Of a stretch of DNA of 42,385 bases, positions 24,062 to 33,251 are shown piece after piece (position 1 is the stretch's first letter; each line of letters begins with the position of its first letter). The notes beneath the pieces were generated by a model, which had not been told where the DNA came from, made no database searches, and was given only the letters and a program-made list of their open reading frames with translations. The translations under genes were made by a program, and so were the position numbers. This DNA is from CAUZSH01 sp963582935 (GTDB lineage: Bacteria; Pseudomonadota; Gammaproteobacteria; Francisellales; Francisellaceae): the NCBI GenBank assembly GCA_963582935.1, contig CAUZSH010000004.1, forward strand, positions 1 to 42,385, read 5' to 3'.

Positions 24062-26407
24062 CTACATAACACCCTTTTGGTCCTGCTCTAATGCCGCTTT
24101 CAAAACTTCATCTATCCACTTAACAGGGATAATTTTTAGCCCCATTTTAACATTTTCAGGAATTTCTTTTAAATCTCGTTCATTCTCATGAGGGATTAAA
24201 ACCGTTTTTATACCACCCCTAAGTGCAGCTAAAAGTTTCTCTTTTAAGCCACCAATAGGCAACACTTCACCTCTAAGCGTTATTTCACCCGTCATGGCAA
24301 TATCATGGCGCACAGGTATATCTGTCAAGACTGAAATTAAGGCAGTACACATTGCAACCCCAGCACTAGGACCATCTTTGGGTGTGGCTCCCTCTGGCAC
24401 ATGAATATGTAAGTCTTTTTTCTCATGAAAGTCTTGTGGGATGTTGTATTTATCCGACAAGCTTCGCACAACCGTCAAGGCTGCTTGAATACTTTCCTGC
24501 ATAACCTCACCAAGTTTACCCGTGCGAATCACTTTACCTTTCCCAGGAACCGCAGCAGCTTCAATCGTAAGAAGCTCCCCGCCCACCTGTGTCCAGGCAA
24601 GGCCTGTTACCTGTCCAACCGCACCCGTTACTTCAGCAACGCCATATCTGAATTTTTTAACACCTAGATATTCTTCAAGGTTTGCATCAGATATTATCAC
24701 TGCAGTAACATTATCATTCATCAGTATCTGCTTAACAACTTTGCGGCAAATTTTTGCAATTTCCCTCTCGATCGAACGCACACCTGCTTCTCTTGTATAG
24801 GTCCTGATAATTTCCTTAATCGCCGAATCATTTATTGTAATTTCATGATCTTTTAGGCCAGAGTGTTTAATTTTTCGTGGTATCAGGTACTTTCTGGCAA
24901 TGTTTAATTTTTCATCCTCGGTATAGCCTGAAAGATGAATGATCTCCATCCTATCTAAAAGTGGTGAAGGAATATTCATCGAATTTGCTGTTGCAACAAA
25001 CATAACATCCGATAAATCATAATCCACTTCTAAATAATGATCATTAAATGAATTATTTTGCTCAGGATCTAAAACTTCGAGCATCGCGCTAGCAGGATCA
25101 CCACGAAAATCTGTGCTCATCTTATCAATTTCATCAAGTAAAAATAGTGGATTTTTAACGCCTGATTTTGTCATTTTTTGAATGATTTGCCCTGGCATTG
25201 AGCCAATATAAGTTCGTCTATGACCACGAATCTCAGCTTCATCTCTTACACCACCTAAAGCCATTCTAATAAACTTTCTCCCTGTAGCGCGAGCAATAGA
25301 CTCACCTAGAGAAGTCTTTCCCACACCTGGAGGTCCGACAAGGCACAAGATCGGACCTTTTAACTTGCGCATCCGTTGCTGTACCGCCAAATATTCGAGA
25401 ATTCTTTCTTTAATCTTCTCGAGACCATAATGATCTTCATTTAATATTTCTTCAGCTCGGTTAATGTTTTTACGTATTCTGGAGCGCTTACGCCAAGGAA
25501 CACCCAATAAAGTGTCAATATAATTTCGAACAACCGTCGCTTCCGCAGAAGAAGTTGGCATCATTTTAAGCTTTTTAATCTCTGATTTAGCTTTGCTTTC
25601 GGCTTCTGCGCTCATTTTGCTTTCAGATATATTTTTTTCCAATTCCTGAATTTCATTATAGCCATCCTCATCTTCGCCTAATTCAGACTGGATGGCTTTC
25701 ATTTGTTCATTCAGGTAATACTCTTTTTGATTTTGATCCATTTGTTTTTTGACACGCGTACGAATAGATTTTTCAACATACAGCACTTCAATTTCATTTT
25801 GAATAAACTCGGCTAATTTTTCAGCACGAGCTTTTGGATCGGTTAATTCAAGAATGATTTGTCGCTCATCAATTTTTAGCGTCATATGCGCAATAATCGT
25901 ATCTGATATTCGTCCAATATCCGTTGTATCGCCTATAGAGCTAATTGCCTCAGGTGGAATTTTTTTATTCAACTTCACATACTGCTCAAACTCAGACATC
26001 AGTGTTCGTCTTAAAGCCTCAGATAAATCATCTGGAAGGATGTTTTCTTCAATAACGTCCACTTTTCCAGAAATATAAGGTGCATCAAGGACAAATTCTC
26101 GCACCATGACGCGCTTTTCGCCCTCAACTAATACTTTTATGGTGCCATCAGGCAACTTCATTAGCTGCAAAATTGTGGCAAGTGTGCCAATTTGGTACAT
26201 ATTTTCAAGTGTTGGCACTTCATCGCTCGAGGTTTTTTGAGCAATCAAAATAATTTTTTGATTGTTTGCCATTGATGCTTCAATAGCGCGTACTGATTTT
26301 TCACGCCCAACAAAAAGCGGAATAACCATGTAAGGATAAACAACCACGTCTCTTAGTGGTAAAACAGGATATAAGCCTGTATCAGATTCTTGGAGGATTT
26401 CATTCAT
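24062..26407 (-). CDS. lon: ATP-dependent protease Lon
   Basis: A 781-residue soluble AAA+ serine protease that removes misfolded and regulatory proteins. The N-terminal LON domain (about 12-205, LPVLPLRDVVVYPYMVIPLF-type start) is followed by a coiled linker and the AAA+ module (Walker A GPPGVGKT near 355, Walker B LFLLDEIDKM). The protease domain has the Ser681 (DGPSAGVAM)/Lys724 (LKEKLLAA) dyad. Length matches E. coli Lon (784). Only five bases separate it from clpX, so it is read on the clpX transcript or from a promoter inside clpX. No clear sigma32 element was seen. Confidence 0.98.
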   Translation of the reverse strand: MNEILQESDTGLYPVLPLRDVVVYPYMVIPLFVGREKSVRAIEASMANNQKIILIAQKTSSDEVPTLENMYQIGTLATILQLMKLPDGTIKVLVEGEKRVMVREFVLDAPYISGKVDVIEENILPDDLSEALRRTLMSEFEQYVKLNKKIPPEAISSIGDTTDIGRISDTIIAHMTLKIDERQIILELTDPKARAEKLAEFIQNEIEVLYVEKSIRTRVKKQMDQNQKEYYLNEQMKAIQSELGEDEDGYNEIQELEKNISESKMSAEAESKAKSEIKKLKMMPTSSAEATVVRNYIDTLLGVPWRKRSRIRKNINRAEEILNEDHYGLEKIKERILEYLAVQQRMRKLKGPILCLVGPPGVGKTSLGESIARATGRKFIRMALGGVRDEAEIRGHRRTYIGSMPGQIIQKMTKSGVKNPLFLLDEIDKMSTDFRGDPASAMLEVLDPEQNNSFNDHYLEVDYDLSDVMFVATANSMNIPSPLLDRMEIIHLSGYTEDEKLNIARKYLIPRKIKHSGLKDHEITINDSAIKEIIRTYTREAGVRSIEREIAKICRKVVKQILMNDNVTAVIISDANLEEYLGVKKFRYGVAEVTGAVGQVTGLAWTQVGGELLTIEAAAVPGKGKVIRTGKLGEVMQESIQAALTVVRSLSDKYNIPQDFHEKKDLHIHVPEGATPKDGPSAGVAMCTALISVLTDIPVRHDIAMTGEITLRGEVLPIGGLKEKLLAALRGGIKTVLIPHENERDLKEIPENVKMGLKIIPVKWIDEVLKAALEQDQKGVM

Positions 26408-26412
26408 TTTAA

Positions 26413-27708
26413 TTACCCTGCAGAAGACAGTCTAATTTCTTCGTCATTTTCCAAAACAATGAGTGGCATCGCCTCACCCTTGATAACTCTTGCGTCAATC
26501 AGAATCTTTTTGACATTCGATTGAGATGGCACCTCAAACATAGCATCAAGTAAAGCGTTCTCCATAATGGACCTTAACCCCCTAGCACCTGTTTTACGAG
26601 TGACAGCCATCTTGGCTGCCATTAAAATGGCTTCTTTTTTAAACTCAATCTCAATGTCTTCTAATTCAAATAAATGCCGGTATTGTTTTACCAATGCATT
26701 TTTAGGCTCTGTTAAAATCTTAATCAGAGCATCTTCATCAAGCTCTTCAAGCACAGCTGTGACAGGCAGACGGCCAATAAACTCAGGGATAATTCCAAAC
26801 TTCACCAGATCACTCGGCTCCACTTGTTTCATCAAATCAGTCGCCGTTTGCTGGTCATCTTTGCTAACTACTTCAGCACCAAAACCAATACTTGCCTTTT
26901 CGGTGCGTTGTCGAATAATATTTTCAATACCTGAAAAAGCACCACCACAAATAAAGAGAATGCTTGAAGTGTCCACCTGTTCAAATTCTTGTTGTGGATG
27001 CTTTCGCCCGCCTTTAGGTGGCACAGAGGCAACAGTACCTTCAATAAGCTTCAACAATGCTTGCTGAACACCTTCGCCAGAAACATCACGCGTGATAGAA
27101 GCATTTTCAGATTTACGTGCAATTTTATCAATTTCATCAATATAAATAATGCCTCGCTGTGCTTTTTCAGCATTATAATCTGCATTTTGCAGTAATTTCT
27201 GAATCACGTTTTCAACGTCTTCGCCTACATAGCCCGCTTCCGTTAAGGTCGTTGCATCCGCGATAGCAAAAGGCACGTCTAACATTTTAGCAAGCGTTTG
27301 CGCTAAAAGTGTCTTACCGCTCCCTGTCGGTCCAATAAGCAAAATATTGCTTTTTGACAAAGAGACATCATCTTCCGTTTTCTTGGGGTTATTGATTCTT
27401 TTGTAGTGATTGTAAACTGCTACTGCCAAGACTTTTTTTGGATATTCTTGTCCAATAACATATTCATCTAAATGTGATTTTATCTCAGCGGGCGTTAGAT
27501 TTTTTTTGTTTTCACTCTCTTCAATGCTCCCACCATCTGCTTCTTCAACAATGATATCCTCGCATAAATCAACGCATTCATCACAAATATAAACAGATGG
27601 CCCTGCAATGAGTTTTTTAACTTCATGTTGGCTTTTTCCACAAAATGAGCAATATAAAGTTTTACCTGAATCATCCTTGACGCTACTTGTTTTTCTTTTT
27701 CTTGGCAT
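26413..27708 (-). CDS. clpX: ClpXP unfoldase subunit ClpX
   Basis: A 431-residue AAA+ unfoldase that delivers tagged proteins (for example ssrA-tagged) to ClpP. The N-terminal C4 zinc finger uses Cys20, Cys23, Cys42 and Cys45. Walker A is GPTGSGKT near 127, Walker B is IIYIDEIDKIARK, and the ClpP-docking IGF loop is visible in KASIGFGAE. Length is normal (E. coli 424). It follows clpP with a 93-bp gap in which no clear terminator was seen. Confidence 0.98.
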   Translation of the reverse strand: MPRKRKTSSVKDDSGKTLYCSFCGKSQHEVKKLIAGPSVYICDECVDLCEDIIVEEADGGSIEESENKKNLTPAEIKSHLDEYVIGQEYPKKVLAVAVYNHYKRINNPKKTEDDVSLSKSNILLIGPTGSGKTLLAQTLAKMLDVPFAIADATTLTEAGYVGEDVENVIQKLLQNADYNAEKAQRGIIYIDEIDKIARKSENASITRDVSGEGVQQALLKLIEGTVASVPPKGGRKHPQQEFEQVDTSSILFICGGAFSGIENIIRQRTEKASIGFGAEVVSKDDQQTATDLMKQVEPSDLVKFGIIPEFIGRLPVTAVLEELDEDALIKILTEPKNALVKQYRHLFELEDIEIEFKKEAILMAAKMAVTRKTGARGLRSIMENALLDAMFEVPSQSNVKKILIDARVIKGEAMPLIVLENDEEIRLSSAG

Positions 27709-27801
27709 CTTTGAACCCTTAAATTTAATATGTAATATAGTTTAACCATATAGACATTGTGGCAAAACTCCCAATTACAAGTCTACTTACACAACAAATA
27801 T

Positions 27802-28410
27802 CTATTTCTTCCCCAGATCTGGGCGAGATTTAATCACTTCGTCGATCAACCCGTAATCCTTTGCTTCTTTGGCATCCATAAAGTTATCACGATCTGTATC
27901 TTTTACCATTTTCTTATAATCCTGACCTGAGTGGTGCGCCAAAATACGGTTTAAAGTTTCTTTGATTTTAAGTGTGTTTTTAGCATGAATTTCAATATCT
28001 GAAGCTTGACCCTGAAAGCCACCTAAAGGTTGATGAATCATAATTTGAGAGTTCGGCAAAGAAAATCGCTTGCCTTTAGCGCCTGCAGTTAATAACAATG
28101 CACCCATACTCGCTGCCATACCAATACAAATGGTGCTCACATCAGGTTTAATAAATTGCATCGTATCATAAACACCCATACCAGCTGTCACCATGCCACC
28201 AGGAGAGTTGATATAAAAACTAATATCTTTATCGGGGTTTTCTGACTCAAGAAATAACAGCTGCGCAATGACTAGGTTCGATGAAACATCATTGACCTCA
28301 CCATTTAAAAAAACAATTCGTTCTTTCAGTAGTCTAGAGTATATATCATAAGAACGTTCGCCTCGTGAGGTCTGCTCCACGACCATTGGCACTAATGTAT
28401 TTGTTAACAT
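27802..28410 (-). CDS. clpP: ClpP protease subunit
   Basis: A 202-residue serine protease that forms a tetradecamer and degrades proteins fed by ClpX or ClpA. The catalytic triad is Ser101 (MAASMGALLL), His126 (MIHQPLGG) and Asp175 (DTDRDNFM), each offset by four from mature E. coli numbering because the propeptide is included. An AGAGGA ribosome site precedes the ATG. A terminator-like hairpin lies just upstream, so some tig transcripts probably end before it. Confidence 0.98.
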   Translation of the reverse strand: MLTNTLVPMVVEQTSRGERSYDIYSRLLKERIVFLNGEVNDVSSNLVIAQLLFLESENPDKDISFYINSPGGMVTAGMGVYDTMQFIKPDVSTICIGMAASMGALLLTAGAKGKRFSLPNSQIMIHQPLGGFQGQASDIEIHAKNTLKIKETLNRILAHHSGQDYKKMVKDTDRDNFMDAKEAKDYGLIDEVIKSRPDLGKK

Positions 28411-28434
28411 ATTGAAATCCTCTAAATTTTAGAC

Positions 28435-28460
28435 AAAAAAAATCACAGTGATACTGCGAT
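28435..28460 (-). terminator. Intrinsic terminator between tig and clpP
   Basis: In the minus-strand RNA AUCGCAG (28454-28460) pairs with CUGUGAU (28442-28448), with one G-U pair and a 5-base loop. The hairpin is followed at once by eight U (28435-28442). It lies 50 bases after the tig stop and only 25 bases before the clpP ATG. Confidence 0.75.
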
Positions 28461-28510
28461 CTAGTTTAATGTGCAAGGTAGTTATTATCTAGCAGTAATA
28501 GCCACAATTT

Positions 28511-29827
28511 TTATTGCATTTGTGAATTTGCCATAGTCGTGCGGATAAGCTCAAAGAAATCAGTTTCTTTTTCAGTCACTTTGGCTTGGCTTAATACAAA
28601 CTCAACCAATTCATCTTCTACGACCGCACCTTTGATATTTTCAAGGTCTTTTTCATTGTCACGATAGTGCGCTTTAACTTCTTCCGCATCTTCGTATACA
28701 GAAGCCATTTCCTCGATCATTGCAGTCACCTTTTCATTTGATGCTTCAAGTTTGTTCTTTTCAACAATCGCATTCACAATTAAGCCAAGCTTGATACGTG
28801 CTTCTGATGCATCCTTAAATAAATCGTCTGGAATATCTTCTAGTTTTACTTGAGAATCATTTCCACCCATACGTTTCATTAAATCTTCTTTTGCACGTTT
28901 AATTTCATTCTGAATCAAAGTTTTTGGCACTTCTACTTCGTTTGTTTTCTTAAGACCATCAAATATTTGCTCTTTTACAGCTTTTTTGATTGCAGCACGA
29001 AGCTCTCTGTCCATATTTCCACGAATTTCAGTATAAAATGCCTCAACATCTCCATCGACACCAAATTTCTTAGCAAACTCTTCATTAATTTCAGGAAGCT
29101 CTGCCTCTTTGACTTCATTTAATGTAATTTCAAACTGTACTTCTTTACCTGCTAGATCGACACTTTGGTAATCTTCAGGGAAAGTCACATCAATGGTTTT
29201 AATATCAGCTTTTTTCATACCAATAACACCAGCCTCAAATCCTGGAATCATTTGACCAGAACCAAGCACGAGGTTTTGATCCTTCGCAGAGCCACCACCA
29301 AATTCCTCACCATCCTTGGTGCCAACAAAATCAATCACAACCGTGTCACCATCTTTAGCTTCACGCTCAACTGTTTTCCAAGTCGCAACTTGTTTACGAA
29401 GATTATCGATCATTTTTTCAACTTCAACATCACCAATGGCAACTAAAGGCTTCTCAACTTCAATCTGATCTAAACCTGAGACTTCAATTTCTGGGTATAG
29501 CTCAACGTGAACTGTGAACTTCAGGTCTTCGCCTTCTTTATTGTGTTTAATATCAATCTCAACACCTGCAGCATTTAATGACTCATCCTGGATTGCTTTT
29601 ACATATTTTTGAGGCAACACGTCACCAATGACTTCAAAGCGGATTTCTTCGCCATAACGCTTCTTAACAAAATTTACAGGAACTTTGCCTGGACGAAAAC
29701 CATCAAATTTAGCAGTTTTAGCAATTTTCTGAAGACGCTTTGTGACTTCTTTATCAATTTCGATAAAAGGAACTTCAATGGCGAGTTCACAATGAATGCC
29801 TTCTTTTTTCTCAACGGTTACTTGCAT
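28511..29827 (-). CDS. tig: Trigger factor
   Basis: A 438-residue ribosome-bound chaperone and prolyl isomerase that meets nascent chains. The ribosome-binding N-domain has the family signature GFRPGKVPVNFVKKRYG (near residues 44-60). The FKBP-type domain is about 150-245 (GDTVVIDFVGTKDGEEF, GSGQMIPGFEAGVIGMK), followed by the helical C-domain. Length is close to E. coli (432). AGAGGAT precedes the ATG. It heads the tig-clpP-clpX-lon-hupB series. Confidence 0.98.
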   Translation of the reverse strand: MQVTVEKKEGIHCELAIEVPFIEIDKEVTKRLQKIAKTAKFDGFRPGKVPVNFVKKRYGEEIRFEVIGDVLPQKYVKAIQDESLNAAGVEIDIKHNKEGEDLKFTVHVELYPEIEVSGLDQIEVEKPLVAIGDVEVEKMIDNLRKQVATWKTVEREAKDGDTVVIDFVGTKDGEEFGGGSAKDQNLVLGSGQMIPGFEAGVIGMKKADIKTIDVTFPEDYQSVDLAGKEVQFEITLNEVKEAELPEINEEFAKKFGVDGDVEAFYTEIRGNMDRELRAAIKKAVKEQIFDGLKKTNEVEVPKTLIQNEIKRAKEDLMKRMGGNDSQVKLEDIPDDLFKDASEARIKLGLIVNAIVEKNKLEASNEKVTAMIEEMASVYEDAEEVKAHYRDNEKDLENIKGAVVEDELVEFVLSQAKVTEKETDFFELIRTTMANSQMQ

Positions 29828-29873
29828 TACTTATATCCTCTGGGATGATGTTATGTATTAAATTTGGACGGAA

Positions 29874-29902
29874 ATTCTATAAGTAATCGTGCAATTTGTC
29901 TA
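29874..29902 (-). promoter_or_regulatory. Probable promoter of tig
   Basis: On the minus strand TAGACA (29897-29902) and TAGAAT (29874-29879) are 17 bases apart, about 46 bases before the tig ATG. The -35 box overlaps the stop codon of the upstream ClC gene. Confidence 0.5.
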
Positions 29903-31261
29903 CTGATTCGCCATAGTTTCCTGATTTTTTTTCATGTCCTTGAGTTTCTCGATGTAGCGTTTGCATAAGGCGTGATATAAAGGTTCCCTGCACACTTGGC
30001 GTGAGACTCCTGTTGCGATCAAGGAGGTTAGCATAATGGGCAACAACATACCCCCTGTGGCACTTGCAGTCATCTCGGACACAATAATAAAGCAAGTGAT
30101 GGGGCTTTGCACAACACCTGAAAAATAAGCTACTGTCCCAAGCAAGATAACTGCGCCGGCATATTGAGGGTCAAAAAAACTTGTGAGCATAGCACCAAAG
30201 CCTGCCCCTGCCGAAAGAGATGGTGCAAATATTCCACCGGGAATCCCGCTTAAATATGTTAATAATGTCGCAAACATTTTATACAACCCATATAAGGGTG
30301 CTACTGCCGCCTGATCTCCTAACAAGAGGTGCTTTGCCGCATCAAAGCCACTACCATAAGTTTCCCCTTGACTAACAAATCCGATCAGCGCGACCAAAAA
30401 CCCCAAAATACCTGCCACCCATAAAGGGTGCCGGCTGACAACTCGAATCATTTTCCCTGATAGAAAAATTAATAACCAACTAAAAACTCCCCCAAAAAAG
30501 CCACCAATGACGGCCACAATTAAAATAACATACCAGCCCTGTGATACATCTAAAGTTGCCGCACTCACACCAAAATATGTGTAATTTCCGAGTATTTCAA
30601 GCGCAACAAATCCAGATAACACAACCGTGGTAATGATTGTACCGCTGACACCTTTGTCATAGGATCCCGCTAACTCTTCAATAGCAAAAACAATTCCAGC
30701 CAATGGCGCATTAAACGCAGCCGCAATCCCTGCTGCCCCTCCTGCTAACAAAAGTCCACGCTCAGCGTCATCACGATGAAAATGCCCTATTCTACCAAGT
30801 CTATGCATAATAGAGGCGCTTAATTGAATCGTTGGGCCTTCTCGACCAATGGATGCGCCACACATAAAACCAAAGATCGTCAACACAAATTTACCCAGAG
30901 CAATTCTAATCGATACCAAAGTTTTTCTGCGTTTCGGGTTTTTAACGGATAAGGCCGCCATGACCTGCGGAATCCCACTACCTTCTGACCCTGAAAACAT
31001 ATTACGCATAATATAAACAATAACCATAAATCCAAGAGGCGTGATAAGAAAAGGCGCGTAGGGATATTGATCCACCAATGCTGCAAATTTATAGTCCACA
31101 GAATCACACAAAAAGGCAAAAAGCACACAAACAAGCCCAACGGCGACACCACCACCCCAGAACAATACGCGGCGGCGCCAAGTTGTTACGGACATCAATT
31201 TTCTTGATTCAACGATCAATTTTCTTTTTTTAAGGTCTTTGATACTCGCTATATACTTCAT
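29900..31261 (-). CDS. clcA: ClC-family H+/Cl- antiporter
   Basis: A 453-residue inner-membrane protein of the ClC family, dimeric in relatives. The chloride-site motifs are GSGIP (94-98), GREGP with the gating Glu141 (139-143) and GIFAPS. The internal proton glutamate (E203 in E. coli ClcA) is kept in FAIEEL (195-196), so an antiporter is expected rather than a channel. E. coli ClcA aids extreme acid resistance, and an acid-vacuole lifestyle would fit, but that is inference. There are no CBS domains. The gene is divergent from folA. Confidence 0.92.
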   Translation of the reverse strand: MKYIASIKDLKKRKLIVESRKLMSVTTWRRRVLFWGGGVAVGLVCVLFAFLCDSVDYKFAALVDQYPYAPFLITPLGFMVIVYIMRNMFSGSEGSGIPQVMAALSVKNPKRRKTLVSIRIALGKFVLTIFGFMCGASIGREGPTIQLSASIMHRLGRIGHFHRDDAERGLLLAGGAAGIAAAFNAPLAGIVFAIEELAGSYDKGVSGTIITTVVLSGFVALEILGNYTYFGVSAATLDVSQGWYVILIVAVIGGFFGGVFSWLLIFLSGKMIRVVSRHPLWVAGILGFLVALIGFVSQGETYGSGFDAAKHLLLGDQAAVAPLYGLYKMFATLLTYLSGIPGGIFAPSLSAGAGFGAMLTSFFDPQYAGAVILLGTVAYFSGVVQSPITCFIIVSEMTASATGGMLLPIMLTSLIATGVSRQVCREPLYHALCKRYIEKLKDMKKNQETMANQ

Positions 31262-31298
31262 GTTAGCGCTTACAGGTCATTTGCTCTCACTCTCGCTA

Positions 31299-31327
31299 AT
31301 TCTAGCACCGAAATCAAAGAAATGCAG
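31299..31327 (-). promoter_or_regulatory. Probable extended -10 promoter of clcA
   Basis: On the minus strand TGCTAGAAT gives an extended -10 box (TAGAAT at 31299-31304), and CTGCAT (31322-31327) lies 17 bases upstream as a weak -35. The clcA ATG follows about 38 bases later. Confidence 0.5.
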
Positions 31328-31429
31328 TGTTAATTTTAAGTATGATTAAGATAATGGTAGGTACGGCTATTTTTTCAACAAAACTCCAGATAAAATCTAT
31401 CTAAACAAATAGTTACCACTTTATTTCCT

Positions 31430-31912
31430 ATGATTTCTCTTATTGTTGCTTATGATTTAAACCAAGGAATTGGCTATCAAAATACCCTACCTTGGAAACT
31501 TACTGATGACTTGCGATTTTTTAAAAAGCAAACTTTAAACAAGCCCATCATTATGGGAAGAACCACTTTTGATTCAATCGGAAAACCACTGCCAAATAGA
31601 CGCAACATAGTCCTTACTAGACAAGAAGATCTCCAGATTCACGGTTGTGAAGTTTTTCACAACCTTAAAGACGCATTGACCGCCTGCAAAGATGAGCCAG
31701 AGATTATGATTATCGGTGGCGCCAACATTTATAGCCAATCCCTTGGTTTGGTTAACCGCATGTATATCAGCACTGTGGATACACAGATTAAAGCAGACGC
31801 ATACTTCCCTGTTTGGAATAAAGATGATTGGAGTTTGCAGGCAGTTGAAAGGTTCACTAAAAATGAGCGCAATCAATTTGACTTTAAAGTAGAAACTTGG
31901 GATAAAACGTAG
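31430..31912 (+). CDS. folA: Dihydrofolate reductase
   Basis: A 160-residue enzyme that reduces dihydrofolate to tetrahydrofolate with NADPH. It begins MISLIVAYDLNQGIGYQN, has the active-site Asp27 in LTDDLRFF, the NADPH-binding GRTTFDSIGKPLPNR segment and the GGANIYSQSL motif. Length matches E. coli FolA (159). It is a lone gene divergent from clcA; no ribosome site is prominent. Confidence 0.97.
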   Translation: MISLIVAYDLNQGIGYQNTLPWKLTDDLRFFKKQTLNKPIIMGRTTFDSIGKPLPNRRNIVLTRQEDLQIHGCEVFHNLKDALTACKDEPEIMIIGGANIYSQSLGLVNRMYISTVDTQIKADAYFPVWNKDDWSLQAVERFTKNERNQFDFKVETWDKT

Positions 31913-32018
31913 ATCGACTTTGGCTGAGTTGACCAAGTAGCTCAGAATAGTTTACTATCTCGAAAGAATTAAAATTTCCACCATGAAAATACCTTGTACA
32001 AAAGGTCAATGAGTCATT

Positions 32019-33251
32019 ATGAATTACCTACAAAAACGAGCAGTATTGTTTCGTAATTTTTCCTTCAATTGCATTATTTCAGCTTCTTTTATTTCTGCAA
32101 TGGTAACAGGAATAGCCTATGTTGTATTGAGCTGGCACATCCTGTCTATTAACAACTCAATCACCTCTATGGTTATTTTTATGACAACATGGTGGCTACC
32201 CCAACCTTTACTTGCACCTATTACTGGTTATATTGCGGATAAATATTCCAAAAAACATATCATCGTAATTTGTAATATTGCTCGAGCCATACTGCTTCTT
32301 ACTACGTTTTTATTTTTTGGCTTAGATACCATTTTCCAAGTTTTTGTTTTCACACTCATTTGGGGAGTATTTTATAGCCTCTTCTTCCCTGCAAATCTAA
32401 TCTTAATGCGTGAAATCATTAATGATGACGATCAACTTCTTTACGCAAACAGCACCATGGATACGGCGATTGAAATTGGCATGATTACAGGCATGGCGAC
32501 AGGTGGTGCGTTACTTCCATTATTTGAACTATCCACTATTATTTTCATCATGTTTGCGCTTTCAGCCATGGCAATTATCGCGAGCGTTTTAATAAAATCC
32601 ATACCAAGATACCCTGAAAGACATGAAAGCTTTATCGAGGGCTGGCGTGAGGTATTTCGATATTTAAACCAAAAGAAATTTCTATGGTATTTCTTTGGAT
32701 CACAGGTGATTTTTACAGCAATATTTATGACTGCGCCTGCATTAATTGCACCATACGTTAAGAATACCTTAGAGGGCAATACCTTTGAGTTTGGAATGGT
32801 GGAAATTGTTTTTTCAGCCGGGTTTATTATTGGATGTATCTTAATTCCTTTACTTTCGGATGTTTACGGTGAAGTGAAGACTATTGTTTTTTCACTGCTG
32901 ACGAGTATTGTATTCTTTTGCTTACTTGCCTCAAATTATACTTTTGTCTATGCTCTTGGCATATTTCTGATTATCGGAATTGCTTTGGCATCTTGGGCGA
33001 TTGTGGTCACTTTAGCGCAAAGAAATACAGAGATCCATTTACAAGGAAAAGCCGAGGGCATGTTTAATGGCTTGAGTGGTTTATTGGTCTTTGCAATTTA
33101 TATGTCTCTTTATTTTATTGATACCCATGCTCACTGGGCAACAGAAAATTGGTTTTACTTGTTGGCTGGGTTGGCATTACTTAACCTCATACCACTCTTA
33201 ATCGGAAATCATTATTACCAGCAGTATAAAAAATTCACTCGCCAAGCTTAG
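32019..33251 (+). CDS. MFS transporter, MFS_3/EntS-like
   Basis: A 410-residue inner-membrane carrier with about 12 hydrophobic helices. The loop 2-3 signature appears as GYIADKYSKKHII (about 69-81), and the DAN-like segment ANSTMDTAIEIGMITG (about 145-160) is common in the macrolide- or siderophore-efflux branch (MFS_3). The substrate cannot be told from sequence. It starts about 106 bases after folA, without a clear ribosome site. The 3' end overlaps the end of the convergent yheS by 17 bases. Confidence 0.8.
   Translation: MNYLQKRAVLFRNFSFNCIISASFISAMVTGIAYVVLSWHILSINNSITSMVIFMTTWWLPQPLLAPITGYIADKYSKKHIIVICNIARAILLLTTFLFFGLDTIFQVFVFTLIWGVFYSLFFPANLILMREIINDDDQLLYANSTMDTAIEIGMITGMATGGALLPLFELSTIIFIMFALSAMAIIASVLIKSIPRYPERHESFIEGWREVFRYLNQKKFLWYFFGSQVIFTAIFMTAPALIAPYVKNTLEGNTFEFGMVEIVFSAGFIIGCILIPLLSDVYGEVKTIVFSLLTSIVFFCLLASNYTFVYALGIFLIIGIALASWAIVVTLAQRNTEIHLQGKAEGMFNGLSGLLVFAIYMSLYFIDTHAHWATENWFYLLAGLALLNLIPLLIGNHYYQQYKKFTRQA

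Noticed and set aside
24035..24062. T-run after lon as an intrinsic terminator
   Set aside because: Only a 3-bp stem (AGC/GCT) precedes seven T, too weak to call.
26567..27067. 166-codon plus-strand open frame
   Set aside because: Antisense shadow of clpX with no protein-like features.
24062..28510. Heat-shock (sigma32) promoters before clpP, clpX or lon
   Set aside because: Looked for CTTGAA with CCCCAT-type boxes in the gaps and found no convincing pair; lon has only a five-base gap.
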